The notes beneath the pieces are model-generated. The model made no database searches. It had not been told where the DNA came from and worked only from the letters and a program-made list of their open reading frames with translations. The translations under genes were made by a program, and so were the position numbers. Below, piece by piece: positions 10,758 through 19,977 of a stretch of 34,151 nucleotides of DNA. Position 1 is the stretch's first letter; every line of letters starts with the position of its first letter. Source of the stretch: Saccoglossus kowalevskii (taxonomy: Eukaryota > Hemichordata > Enteropneusta > Harrimaniidae); NCBI RefSeq assembly GCF_000003605.2, contig NW_003137823.1, positions 116,982 through 151,132 of the forward strand. The letters run 5' to 3'.

Positions 10758-10767
10758 AATAAATAAA
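10758..10767 (+). terminator. MRPL30 polyadenylation signals
   Basis: Two overlapping AATAAA hexamers (10758-10763 and 10762-10767) lie about 35 bases after the TGA stop, followed by T-rich sequence. This implies a very short 3' untranslated region. Confidence 0.75.
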
Positions 10768-10789
10768 AAAATACTTTCTGTTATCATTG

Positions 10790-12106
10790 TTTCCATTATT
10801 TTTTTTCACAATAGTCTTCCATTTTCAATATTTATTTAATACTGGTGGTAGTTTGTTTCATTACCACTCTCTTAGTCCTAGTTATACCACATTTTGGCTC
10901 ATCGCTATTGATTTAACCATGCCTCCTTTATTTGGTAACTGTCCCTTTTGTCCAGAATCAGTCAGTTTCTTACTCAGAAACTCTCTGGCTTTACTCGTAA
11001 ATTGGATAGTTTTTTTATTGCAAACTGTTCACATTTACTAGTTATTCAGACACTTTCAGACTGAAGTTAGTGGAACTTTCTTGTTACTTTTTAAAAGAAC
11101 CGCACCAACTGAGCTATGAGGAAATGCAAAGTGGCCTTGAAACACAGATGCATGTAATCAGGTGTGCCATGTCTTTTTTTCTGATTATTGGCCCACTGTT
11201 CATCTGCACAAAAAGTGAAATCGATGATAAATGCCAGTGATACTCCAAATTTGTGGTATAACATAGTTAACCAACAAGTTATTTAAACACTTACTGATAA
11301 ATCCAAATAGTTTTTATGGTTTAATCTGGTTGCGTAAACTTGTGTCTTTGTTTGTATGCAGATTAGTAAACTGCTACACTTTATACAAACAAAATTATAA
11401 ATTTTACAATAACCATGTAAAATTGCCATACACAAAAGACAGTGAAGGGTGTGGGATTCATGCCCTTCAGATGAAAACACACTTGCAACTTGTTACCACG
11501 TTTGAGAGTGAATATACCACAGTTGTTTGGCTAAGTGTAGTTACGAATTCCTGACAACAGCAATGGTGACATTTGCAATCCTAAAAATATACTAACTTGT
11601 ATGATTTCTTCTACTTGCCCTTGTACCAGCACTTCTATTTGAACAAGTGAATGTACCACTACAGTAATAGAGCAAATATTGTAATCTATAACCAATCAAA
11701 ATGCACCATTACTTAGCCAATCAGAATGCTCCATTACTGGGTTTATTTCTGGGCTTTATACCTCGTATATATTCAATGCTATACAGCTACAATAGACTCC
11801 AGGTGGTGTGCCATATGAGTCTATTATTGGTGAAATAAATGTTCAATGCTATTTCATTGTTTGAATTATTAGTATTAATGAGTGTCATTTTCTTGTGCAC
11901 TTGAAGTGGGAGTGAACAGTTACTACTCGAGACTGGTTTAAATTTGAACGATTACCTGCTAAAACAAGTGATTTTACAGTAATATGGTTTTAGTCTTTGG
12001 TTTGGGAAATTTGCAGAGCTAATTATTGTCTAAATTCATACTTATGGGTGTGTGTGTGTGGTGTCAATATCAAGATGAAAAGCATATGCAATCTTTGACA
12101 ACTGAT
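10790..12106. other. Intergenic, no gene seen
   Basis: No exon recognised. Around 11693-11745 the motif CCAATCA(G/A)AATGC(T/A)CCATTACT appears twice in tandem. A GTGTGTGTGT run lies near 12050. Short frames on both strands lack known motifs. Confidence 0.5.
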
Positions 12107-12118
12107 GGGGGGGGGGGG
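12107..12118. repeat. Poly-G run (12 G)
   Basis: Twelve consecutive G in otherwise AT-rich intergenic DNA. Length is prone to slippage and sequencing error. Confidence 0.7.
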
Positions 12119-13369
12119 TTAGCAATGATCAACTAAATTATTCAGTTTGTAACACACTTCTGATGAGGGTTTGTGATTGGTTGTCTTCCCCAGGTCAAAA
12201 ATATTTGTAGATGGTGCAGGTTGTCAGATTTGAAGTCGGATTAAACACTTCATATGCAGGCTTCTCTGGAATATAAAGTACTATCCATGATAAAATCCGT
12301 GAGCACACAGTAATGTCAAGATGCCCTTGACAATATGTTGTAATGTTTTGTACTTCTGTTTTAATTATTACAATTGATTTGAATGTCCTTGACATCATAC
12401 AGTTATCATTATACATAAAGTAAAGAGCACTGAAACTAATGGCAAGAATAAAAACCAGAACAAAATAACTGAATAAAAGGTTAAAACTGAAAAGCACTGC
12501 AGGGGAGAAATCAGTGAGCACCATGTGTTTACCATACATACCACAAGGTACAGAAGGCAGAAAGCTTTAGTTTATAAACCTATTTATTAAAACAAATACT
12601 GATCTCCATCTTTCATTCAAATTGAAATATTTAATAGTGGTTGGCTCAAAAATCAACACTGTCTACGTCCATAATATGCATGCACGCTTTCACGTGACAC
12701 GCCCACTTATTCAAAAATAATAATTTACTCATTAACATTAATTAGGACTCAAGACAGTGGTACAAAACTATTTCTGAATTGGTCAATTTGAAAACATTTC
12801 TATATTTTTTTTAAAACGTTTACAACGTTGCCAGCGTTCTGCCTGTCACTGTAAACAAATTAGAAACAAAAAAATAGAAGGGCAAGTATGAGGTACACGT
12901 GTGTAAGGTCCCGAATCGTTCAAGTAATACCGGAACCACATGGAAATTGTATCTTATCACCAAAAACTGCCGCTTGTGGGACAGACTGAATATGAGAATT
13001 TGTGATATGGATCAATTTGAGTCGTACTGATCTTACAATATTAAGACACCGGGCAGATCCATACATCGTATGGGCTAGCCGAGCTTGCCGAATCAGTCTC
13101 CTCCAGTTTGAATATTCAGATCAACATGACCTTAACCTGTAAACGTCAATCTGATTTTTTCAGTGCTTATTGGAACGTTTCAAAACTTACTAATTAGATT
13201 CAGCACGCATCTCTCATCGCAAACGGAAATGCCCGTACGCCAGATTTACATCATTTTACTGAGGAGTTTCCATGGCCCATTGTACACAACCCACTATTAC
13301 AGCAACATGTATGCACTCACATACCCATAACAGTAGTACAGACGTTGCTGCAGTTTAGCAGCTCTTATT
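12119..13369. other. Intergenic, no gene recognised
   Basis: A minus-strand frame of 114 codons (12195-12539) has a hydrophobic stretch near its N-terminus but no recognisable family. A minus-strand AATAAA equivalent sits near 12583. I could not assemble a gene from these signals. Confidence 0.4.
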
Positions 13370-13729
13370 GGCCGCTTAAGCAATTTTGGTATTACGTTGC
13401 GGTCATAGGGCTGCAGATCGCGTTCATTGAGAACCGCACAGTTCGCCGCCCCGGGATCCCGGGGCGCACGCTATTTTTGATGTTATCGAACGATTTCAAT
13501 GAAATTTAAAACGAATAAAAGTTATCCTTGCAAACACAAACATCTTAGGTATCTACTGACCGAAAATGAAGGACTATTTCTTCTTGAAAAGTATATATTT
13601 CTGTGTATAATTAGACCGAACGTAATTTAATCGATTGAACGACGGATTTCAAGATGACCTCTGTCATGTGACCTGATGACATGACAATGACGAAGCATGC
13701 GCAGTTGACATTTTAACTGAAAATTGAGA
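13370..13729 (+). promoter_or_regulatory. Promoter-like segment with GC palindrome and NRF1-like site
   Basis: It contains an inverted CCAAT box (ATTGGCCGC near 13370), a 20-base perfect palindrome (13447-13466) and GCATGCGCAG (about 13695-13704), a near-NRF1 site 26 bases before the ATG at 13730. The CpG content between 13400 and 13470 is well above its surroundings. These features fit a housekeeping-type promoter reading rightward, but no transcript evidence is available. Confidence 0.4.
13447..13466. repeat. 20-bp perfect palindrome
   Basis: CGCCCCGGGATCCCGGGGCG is fully self-complementary and, apart from the central AT, entirely G and C, inside AT-rich DNA. It could extrude as a cruciform or bind a dimeric factor; neither can be shown from sequence. 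Confidence 0.85.
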
Positions 13730-13924
13730 ATGGCAGGTTCTTGCATTCATTGTGGAGATGAGTTCCAGAAGAAAGTTAAAGGGTATCGCAGGCAATCCAT
13801 TGCATCTAGACTTAAAACCTCAGAAACTGTTGACAATGCATTAGTGAATGTTCTAAAGCTGAAACCCATTACCCCGTTGGCTTGTTGTCTCTTTCCGCAT
13901 AATATTGAGGAGCATTGGTGGTAA
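13730..13924 (+). CDS. Unrecognised short protein or first exon with N-terminal CxxC
   Basis: A 64-codon frame starting MAGSCIHCGDEF, with a Cys5-X2-Cys8 pair, a basic KKVKGYRR segment, then DNALVNVLKLKPITPL. The layout (early CxxC, basic stretch, leucine-containing helix) resembles the first half of ZAD-like zinc-binding modules that open some animal nuclear or transposon-derived proteins. The second CxxC expected there is missing: the frame reads ACCLFPHNIEEHWW and stops. It may therefore be a first exon (GTAAAA at 13920 is a possible donor), a truncated gene or a pseudogene. An NRF1-like site 26 bases upstream supports transcription. I do not recognise the family. Confidence 0.35.
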   Translation: MAGSCIHCGDEFQKKVKGYRRQSIASRLKTSETVDNALVNVLKLKPITPLACCLFPHNIEEHWW

Positions 13925-14330
13925 AATATACATCATACTTTTGCCATACCCTGTTGGTAATATGGCCAATGTGTGTATAATTATTTAAAATACAAGTAGT
14001 ACCTTCTACTTGTTGAGCTTTTAGGTAAAATTTAAAAATATTTTTCAGATTCTGGTCAAAAGACTCAACAATTTTGTCCTTTGTGAATTCCATGCTGTCT
14101 GCTCCTGTCACTTGTAACACTCTTTGGCAAGTTACAAGATTATTTTTAGATTTTTCACAATATATAAATAAAACTGCTTGAAAAAAAATATTTTTAATAA
14201 TACATGTACTTTATTTGATTTTTTCAAAAAAAGATGAGTCACTTAATGGTGAAATGAAATTAAAATTATAAAAAGCCGTCTGCCGTTGTTTCGTCACATG
14301 AAGCGCTGTCCCAGACAGGCGCCGATGGCC
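13925..14330. other. No gene seen; small inverted repeat
   Basis: CTTGTAAC (14111-14118) and GTTACAAG (14131-14138) form an 8-bp inverted repeat. No exon was recognised. Confidence 0.4.
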
Positions 14331-14460
14331 GTCTGCTGTAGTCACGTGATTACACTCGTCACTAAAAGAGCCAAGTCACGTGATAGAGGTCGGCTTCAAA
14401 ATGGCGGCGTTCAATCGGAGGTTTCACTTCGGCACAGTTTTAACGTGAAATAGTCTCATT
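14331..14460 (+). promoter_or_regulatory. Promoter-like segment: paired GTCACGTGAT and YY1-type ATGGCGGC
   Basis: GTCACGTGAT occurs at 14341-14350 and again at 14375-14384; CACGTG is the E-box core of USF/TFE/MYC-type factors. Then AAAATGGCGGCG at 14398-14409 matches the YY1 element that commonly lies just inside animal transcription starts. The local sequence is GC- and CpG-rich. The ATG opens only a 15-codon frame (14401-14448). This could be the start of a non-coding first exon, perhaps for the TBC1D gene 3.8 kb downstream (GGTAATTTT at 14549 is a possible donor), or of a gene I cannot see. Confidence 0.4.
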
Positions 14461-14630
14461 TACACGGGCAAATTTGCTTAAAGCTTGCTGTAATCAGTAA
14501 CAGATATATTTGTGAGAACATATTTGTCTATTTTTTCCTGCAAGTCGAGGTAATTTTATTACAATCACAATTTTAATGATACATAACTGGCATATTTAAA
14601 AATCTGTGCATTTCTTTAGGGAAGGGAACT

Positions 14631-14678
14631 GCAGCTCTCTGGTCGCCCCGCAACGTATACCACGACCAAGAGAGCTGC
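14631..14678. repeat. Imperfect hairpin
   Basis: GCAGCTCTCTGGTCG (14631-14645) pairs with CGACCAAGAGAGCTGC (14663-14678) with a single bulged base. It lies in a CpG-rich block (about 14620-14870) whose minus strand has a cysteine-rich 129-codon frame I cannot assign. Confidence 0.6.
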
Positions 14679-14985
14679 ATAAACTGCAGCAAGTACAGAC
14701 GACGCCCTGAGACGACGTATGGTGTACGCTACTAACGTAATCCCCAAACAACATATGTTGCACTGGTAGCCACGCCCCGAAACAACAATGTAGACGGCAC
14801 ACATCCATAACATTAGTCGCGGAACAGTAGTCTATGCACGTAGCCCCATAACAACACGTGTTGTAGCCACCTTCCATGTAATAGTAACACAGATTGATGT
14901 GAAATCCAATACAAATGTACCAACTTAGCATAAAAACGAATAAGTATGAACAAATACAAGTGTCGTATGAGGGCGCACGATTCAC

Positions 14986-16270
14986 TTATTTTATTTTGAC
15001 GCATTATTTTTGCGTAGTCCCGCTACGCTAATAATTTAAATACTATCGCCACAGTGGATGCTATGATGCATACGTGCTGGAATAGCAATTACCCTTTTTC
15101 CCAATGTAAAAATTTATGCATGGATAAATGATTATATAATGAAAATGTTATTTAACTATTTATTTATAAACCACGTCCATAGATTTGTGCATGTTGAATT
15201 GTGTAAGTTTTTTTATTGATAATATTTTTCTCATGTTTCATGTTCATGTCTCATACTTTTATATTTTATCATTTGTATGCATATTTCCATAAATACTGAA
15301 TATTTACAAAGTTTTTCTCATTGCTATATTACTGTGCACGTCTAAGTGTGTCCAAGTTAATATGTGTATAGGACTGCTCTAATTATAATTATTTATTAAA
15401 TGATTTGCTATATAATTGTTCTTCTGTGATATTGGAACGTTTGTGTATGATTAGAATGCAAAGTTTTGCATATCTATAAGGATAATCTCACGGAGATGAG
15501 AAGTGCAGGGTCACATGACTCTACCTGACGTCATGAGTGCACAACTTTATAATAATTAGATTGCCATCAATCTTCCGCAATGGGGGTTATGGTAACAAAT
15601 GCATTTATCGGTACAATTAACGATGGGTTACCCTTCAGAAAGCAAAGTTACTGAATTGGACTAGATGCTTGAATATGGCGCCAAACTGTCGTCATTGAGT
15701 CTAGGCCAACCTGAGTCACGTGAACTGGTGTTGAAGGACCAGCACACCTGGTAGATATACCATGGCTTGACATTCCGCAAAAAGTAGTTACATTTACCAT
15801 TAAATTTATTAAGTTACCAGTCTGCCAAATAGTTAACAGCCACGCTTTTCAAGATTTTTTCTTCCACTCCCAATACAAATAACATCGACAATAAATATGA
15901 TGTAATGAATCTTTACTGCCAGAAACAGTTGATAAACAGTCACGGTGAAGACATACATCTGATTGTAAATCATAATCATAATCGAAGATGAACATTGGAT
16001 AGGAATTACATTTTCTAAATCATGGAGCTAAAACAGCTCTATTGTTTAAGGATGTTATAATTAGGCTTGATGTTTTCATATAAGAATTGCCCTGACCTAT
16101 AGTAAACTATATATTTTATTAAAGCTCTTATTTCACACTTCCTAAAATCCTGGGTCATTTTTGATAAAATTCAATGGTGGTCACGTGACTGTCAAGTAAA
16201 CAAACAAAAAATGTTATTTAAAAAAAATGAGTACAGCGCGAAACTGAAACTAGTTAGATGAGTAACAAAC
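14986..16270. other. Intergenic, no gene seen
   Basis: AT-rich DNA with no exon recognised. GCGTAGTCCCGCTACGC near 15012 is a small perfect hairpin. Isolated CACGTG sites occur near 15718 and 16182. Confidence 0.5.
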
Positions 16271-16338
16271 ATCGTAATGTTACTAACATCGTAATGTTAA
16301 TAACATCGTAATGTTACTAACATCGTAATGTTACTAAC
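16271..16338. repeat. 17-bp tandem repeat, four copies
   Basis: ATCGTAATGTTACTAAC is repeated four times without gaps; copy 2 differs by one base (TTAATAAC). The low divergence suggests recent expansion. Confidence 0.92.
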
Positions 16339-16389
16339 ATTTTGGGATTTCCCACTTCACTTTGATTACATCTTGTTTGCATAGTGTTT

Positions 16390-16800
16390 TTCTATATTTT
16401 CCATATTGGGAAGGGGGATGTCGCCCCTCCAAAATCGAGCTGAAACCCTCTGTGTCGGCAAAATTTGCCCTTCAAAATGCAGGAAATAGCGTTTCAGATG
16501 GTCTAGATTTCCAATTTATTAAAAGGGAGCATGCCGCCGGACCCCCTAGTGAGGTCGCGTCTTCGGCGCAAGGTTGGTGAGCAAATCTCGCCGCCTCGTG
16601 CACAATTTGGTGCCGCCGCCTTTGACTAGTCACCACAAATACTTATATAACGTTTTGACGTTTTAGGGAAATGGGCATTAAATACAACAATACCGAAAAT
16701 ACTACCTGGCTGCATTACCAGTCCGTATTTCTTCAACTCTGGGTAAAAAGTTACTTTTCTCGAGCGGATGCGCAAGCAATAATTTCGAACACTGCCCGTC
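16390..16800. mobile_element. Probable degenerate transposon-derived repeat
   Basis: The segment is GC-richer than its surroundings and includes GGGAGCATGCCGCCGGACC followed by CCCCTAG, a motif style I associate with high-copy DNA-transposon relics in marine animals. Its right side ends in ATAATTTCGAACACTG (16783-16798), whose inverse CAGTGTTCGAAATTAT looks like a hAT-type terminus. I could not find a matching left terminus or an 8-base duplication. A 72-codon plus-strand frame (16362-16580) has no recognisable domain. Confidence 0.35.
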
Positions 16801-16862
16801 ATCCGTGCAAGGTGAAAATCCCCCCTCCCCCGGAGTTTGATAACATTTGATCATTACTCTAG

Positions 16863-16892
16863 GCATAGTCCCTCTATTCAGAGGGACTGTGC
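16863..16892. repeat. 13-bp hairpin with 4-base loop
   Basis: GCATAGTCCCTCT and AGAGGGACTGTGC pair across the loop ATTC: nine perfect pairs next to the loop, one T-G wobble, then three more perfect pairs. It lies 65 bases right of the presumed transposon relic. No poly-T or RNA-gene context identifies it further. Confidence 0.65.
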
Positions 16893-18157
16893 TCTGGCTT
16901 ATACCCAATATTCGATACATGGGGACATTGTTGCGCAAAAGCATTCAGAAAACTCGAAACAATCAAGCAACTTAAGTTCGAGAAATACTATCCAACTGCC
17001 ACTAATAGTCATCGTCGTGTTGATCACGTACGTACGCTGTATCCACCACGACAACCACATTTCCAACATAACAACCATGTTTAATATGCAGCGACCGTTA
17101 ATGTCGACACGCAGCCTGGCACTACAATGCTGTTACCTCCCTATAGCTGCTTCTGCTTTTGTTGTTGTATGAGAATGATGTAATGCAAATAAGGCCACCT
17201 TATATATAATAAGACATGGTTAATATGGTAGTTAGCCCAATGCGGTTCCCTTCAACCTTTTGATGTTGCAGTGGTGAACATCTTTTAAGGATACTACGAT
17301 TTATTTTTATCTAAATATTTTTCTTATCCATTCACTTAACCCTAACAAGGGAGATGTTTACAAAAACACAACTGAACAGCGAACAATGTGTGAACAGTGG
17401 TGTGATTTTATAAAGTACAAATCGTTACTATAAAATATTCCAAAGTTATCCTGTTTCCAGTGGCTTTGAGCTAAATTTGTATTGCTTTTGCAATCTTGGC
17501 AATTGTTTTCACTGAGGCGAGGTTATTGTAGTCCTAACGTGAGTCATAACAACGAAATCAAATACTAGTACATGGAGTACCTCTGAATGCATTTGTATTT
17601 AAACTATAAAGGGTAAACAATGTGTAGCTGCTATAAATAACACTATCACCAAATGTCATGACAATTTGACGGAACACTTATACCCGTTTTGAATATTTGT
17701 GAAGCAAACAACTGAAACTCGATCAACTTTTTGATTTCTGAGTTTGTTTTGCAATTTTCTATCATTTTATACGTACCCCGTAAACCAACAACCAGCTATT
17801 GTGTGACAAGCATGGCACACTTTTTACTGCATGTACGTATTGTGAGATCTCATGGCACATTTTCGCATTATGACAGTGTTTATCTGGGTCTCAGCTGCCA
17901 GCGAAACAGGTCGAAGTGAAAAACAAGACTCCTCAGTACATCGGATATTATACTTAGAAACTGCCTCGCAAAACGTCACGATGATTTAGCGCATTTAAAA
18001 TCAAAATTATAATAATTACTAGCTAATAATTATCATTTTAATTGGACCATAACCGCGTAATTTTGTAGCAATTACAAAACTTGAATAAAAGACTTCTTTT
18101 ATCTAATGCATTTCCAATTAACCATAAGTTAGGTGGCTTTTGATGTCATTCAGGGAG
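16893..18157. other. Upstream region of the TBC1D gene
   Basis: No exon recognised. The last part would contain promoter or 5' untranslated sequence of the TBC1D gene; TGATGTCATTCAGG near 18141 is a possible CRE-like element. No TATA box is obvious. Confidence 0.4.
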
Positions 18158-18223
18158 ATGATGGCGGTGGAGCTACACGGATTCACTTATGCAGTAGTTT
18201 CATTCAAACTTTGTTGTCTGTAA
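18158..18223 (+). promoter_or_regulatory. Possible uORF with YY1-like start in the TBC1D leader
   Basis: GAGATGATGGCGGTGG contains two successive ATGs that open a 21-codon frame ending at TAA (18221-18223), 40 bases before the main ATG at 18264. ATGATGGCGG also resembles a YY1 element. If the transcript starts upstream of 18158 this is an upstream reading frame that could lower translation of the main protein; if it starts here it is a core promoter element. Confidence 0.4.
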
Positions 18224-18263
18224 CAATTTTATTGTGAATCGTTTCTGAGCCGTAGAAGGCAAA

Positions 18264-18785
18264 ATGAGTCTAGATTCAGCTAATAATGCCCAGATCAAGG
18301 TCAGTCCACAAGATGTGTCCGATCAGGAAAATGTCGAAAACATTACCGACACCACAACAAGCAGTGGCATCGAACTGGACCGTTTGAATGATGGCGACAT
18401 GGAAAAGGACAACATATCAACGTCCTCTTCAAGCCAATCCATGTCGTCTACAGAACAACCAGAGGCTTGCGATAAAATGACTTTTAACTTTTCGTACTTT
18501 GGTGAACAGTCTCTCGATCGACGGTTCACGCATCCAATGCTGCCATGGATTATGGCCGAAGTGCGGCGATTTGGACAAACACGGAACATTGTCGTCCAGG
18601 TGTCGACAAAAAACATATTGTGCATCGATGAAGGGTCCGGAGCTATTTTATTCGAGCATCGACTACAAGGAATTTCGAGGATTTCACGATGTCAAAGAGA
18701 CAAGACCTGTTTTACGTATTTATTTAGGGTAAATTCAGATGCAGACTTTACGTGTCACGTCTTTAAAGCGGCGGATTCTGATACG
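18264..18785 (+). CDS. TBC1D1/TBC1D4-type Rab GTPase-activating protein, first coding exon (partial)
   Basis: These proteins (AS160/TBC1D1 in vertebrates) act on vesicle-associated Rabs and control insulin- and AMPK-responsive trafficking. The exon encodes 174 residues: a polar, serine-, asparagine- and acid-rich region (1-70), then the start of the first PTB domain from about residue 73 (TFNFSYFGEQSLDRR). PMLPWIMAEVRRFG (91-104) is the diagnostic motif, followed by FEHRLQGISRISRC (130-143), FTYLFRV and TCHVFKAADSDT. The exon ends exactly at GATACG|GTAGGT in phase 0; the frame read past it is intronic. An in-frame TGA at 18246-18248 and the context CAAAATGA support this start. The rest of PTB1, PTB2 and the catalytic TBC domain must lie beyond the window. 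TBC1D1 versus TBC1D4 cannot be separated; invertebrates often have a single orthologue. Confidence 0.87.
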
Positions 18786-19646
18786 GTAGGTTACTGGGTT
18801 CTGCACGGCTCACACGTATATCAGGCTTTTTTCAAGCACACACGAAACTGTGTGTACTACTCAAAATTACCCAATGTGTATTTCTTCAGTAGATTTATTT
18901 TAATACGTCTAGTAGTAGTTTTTCAGGGAATATGCATTTAGGGAATTTACACGGAATAATTTATTAACAATTATATTGTGTCGCGTGTGCAGAGATTCAA
19001 TTGAGGTTACAGTGTATGTTCACTAGTCTTTTCACATCCGATTCGAAAGTTAACATTTTCTTCTTCTGGAAAATTTTCTATAATATACATATAATATATT
19101 GATATAATGTATGTGGCCGCCACACCCCCACAATACAACACTTAAAGAGAACAATGTATATGTCAACAATCATTTGCACCACCTATTTTGTTTTGCCCCC
19201 AAAACACTGAATTCCTTTGTGTGTCCATCTGTGTTTTATTTCAGTAATGTCACCTTAACTTACCTACCTTACCTTAGCAAACCTTAATTAATATCAGTAC
19301 ACAACTGTTTTATTACTTGATGTTGATTCAGTTGGTTCAAGACTGCTGACCAAGCCAAAAATAACTAAAACATAACACGGAATGTGTAACACATTTATAT
19401 AAATGTCAGAAAATCCTACTTGTACTAGTATTTCCTTTTGTCTGACTATTGTAACCATCTACTTGTGCAATGATAATTATTGCCATGTGTATGAATTACC
19501 CCATCCATGATTTGATTTGATGATCACTCTATTTAGCTGTTATTTTAATGTTGTAAATTTTTGAGATACATTTCTAATTGGTCAACTCGTGTTGATGTAA
19601 ATAGATTTTAGTATTAAACTTGCCGTCATGTAATAAATATAACGTA

Positions 19647-19661
19647 ATATATATATATATA
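19647..19661. repeat. Short (TA)n microsatellite
   Basis: ATATATATATATATA precedes CCGGTATAT. A simple dinucleotide run in the TBC1D intron. Confidence 0.7.
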
Positions 19662-19977
19662 CCGGTATATCAAAGATTTATAGGATAAGAGTATGTTACT
19701 TGTATATCTGTGTACAATATTATGCGATGAAGATCTCGCATGATTCAAACCTGTTTATAACCAATAGTCACAGAAAACTATGGATGCTTGTAAAGGTTTC
19801 ATTGCATAAACATAATGAGCGAGATTATTCCTATATTTAAAAAAAACACAAAATGCATGCAATACTCACTTCCTGTTCCTCATTGATTGTATGTTTATGA
19901 GGATCCAATAAGTTGGCCCTAAAATAAACACAAAGAATTATCAAAGCAACAGTCACTATAAATGCTAGATCTACCAG

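Noticed and set aside
12195-12539. Minus-strand 114-codon membrane-like protein
   Set aside because: Hydrophobic start but no recognisable family, no promoter or splice context, and AT-rich composition readily produces such frames.
14596-14985. Minus-strand cysteine-rich 129-codon protein
   Set aside because: Cysteines come from TGT/TGC-rich DNA with hairpins; spacing shows no domain pattern, and there is no family resemblance.
16702-16944. hAT element with a complete pair of ends around 16390-16800
   Set aside because: Only one CAGTGTTCGAAATTAT-like terminus was found; the partner end and 8-bp duplication could not be located, so only a weak relic call is given.
18786-18941. Continuation of the TBC1D reading frame past 18785
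   Set aside because: The PTB match stops exactly at a consensus GTAGGT donor in phase 0; the sequence after it (VGYWVLHGSHVYQ and onward) does not resemble the family.
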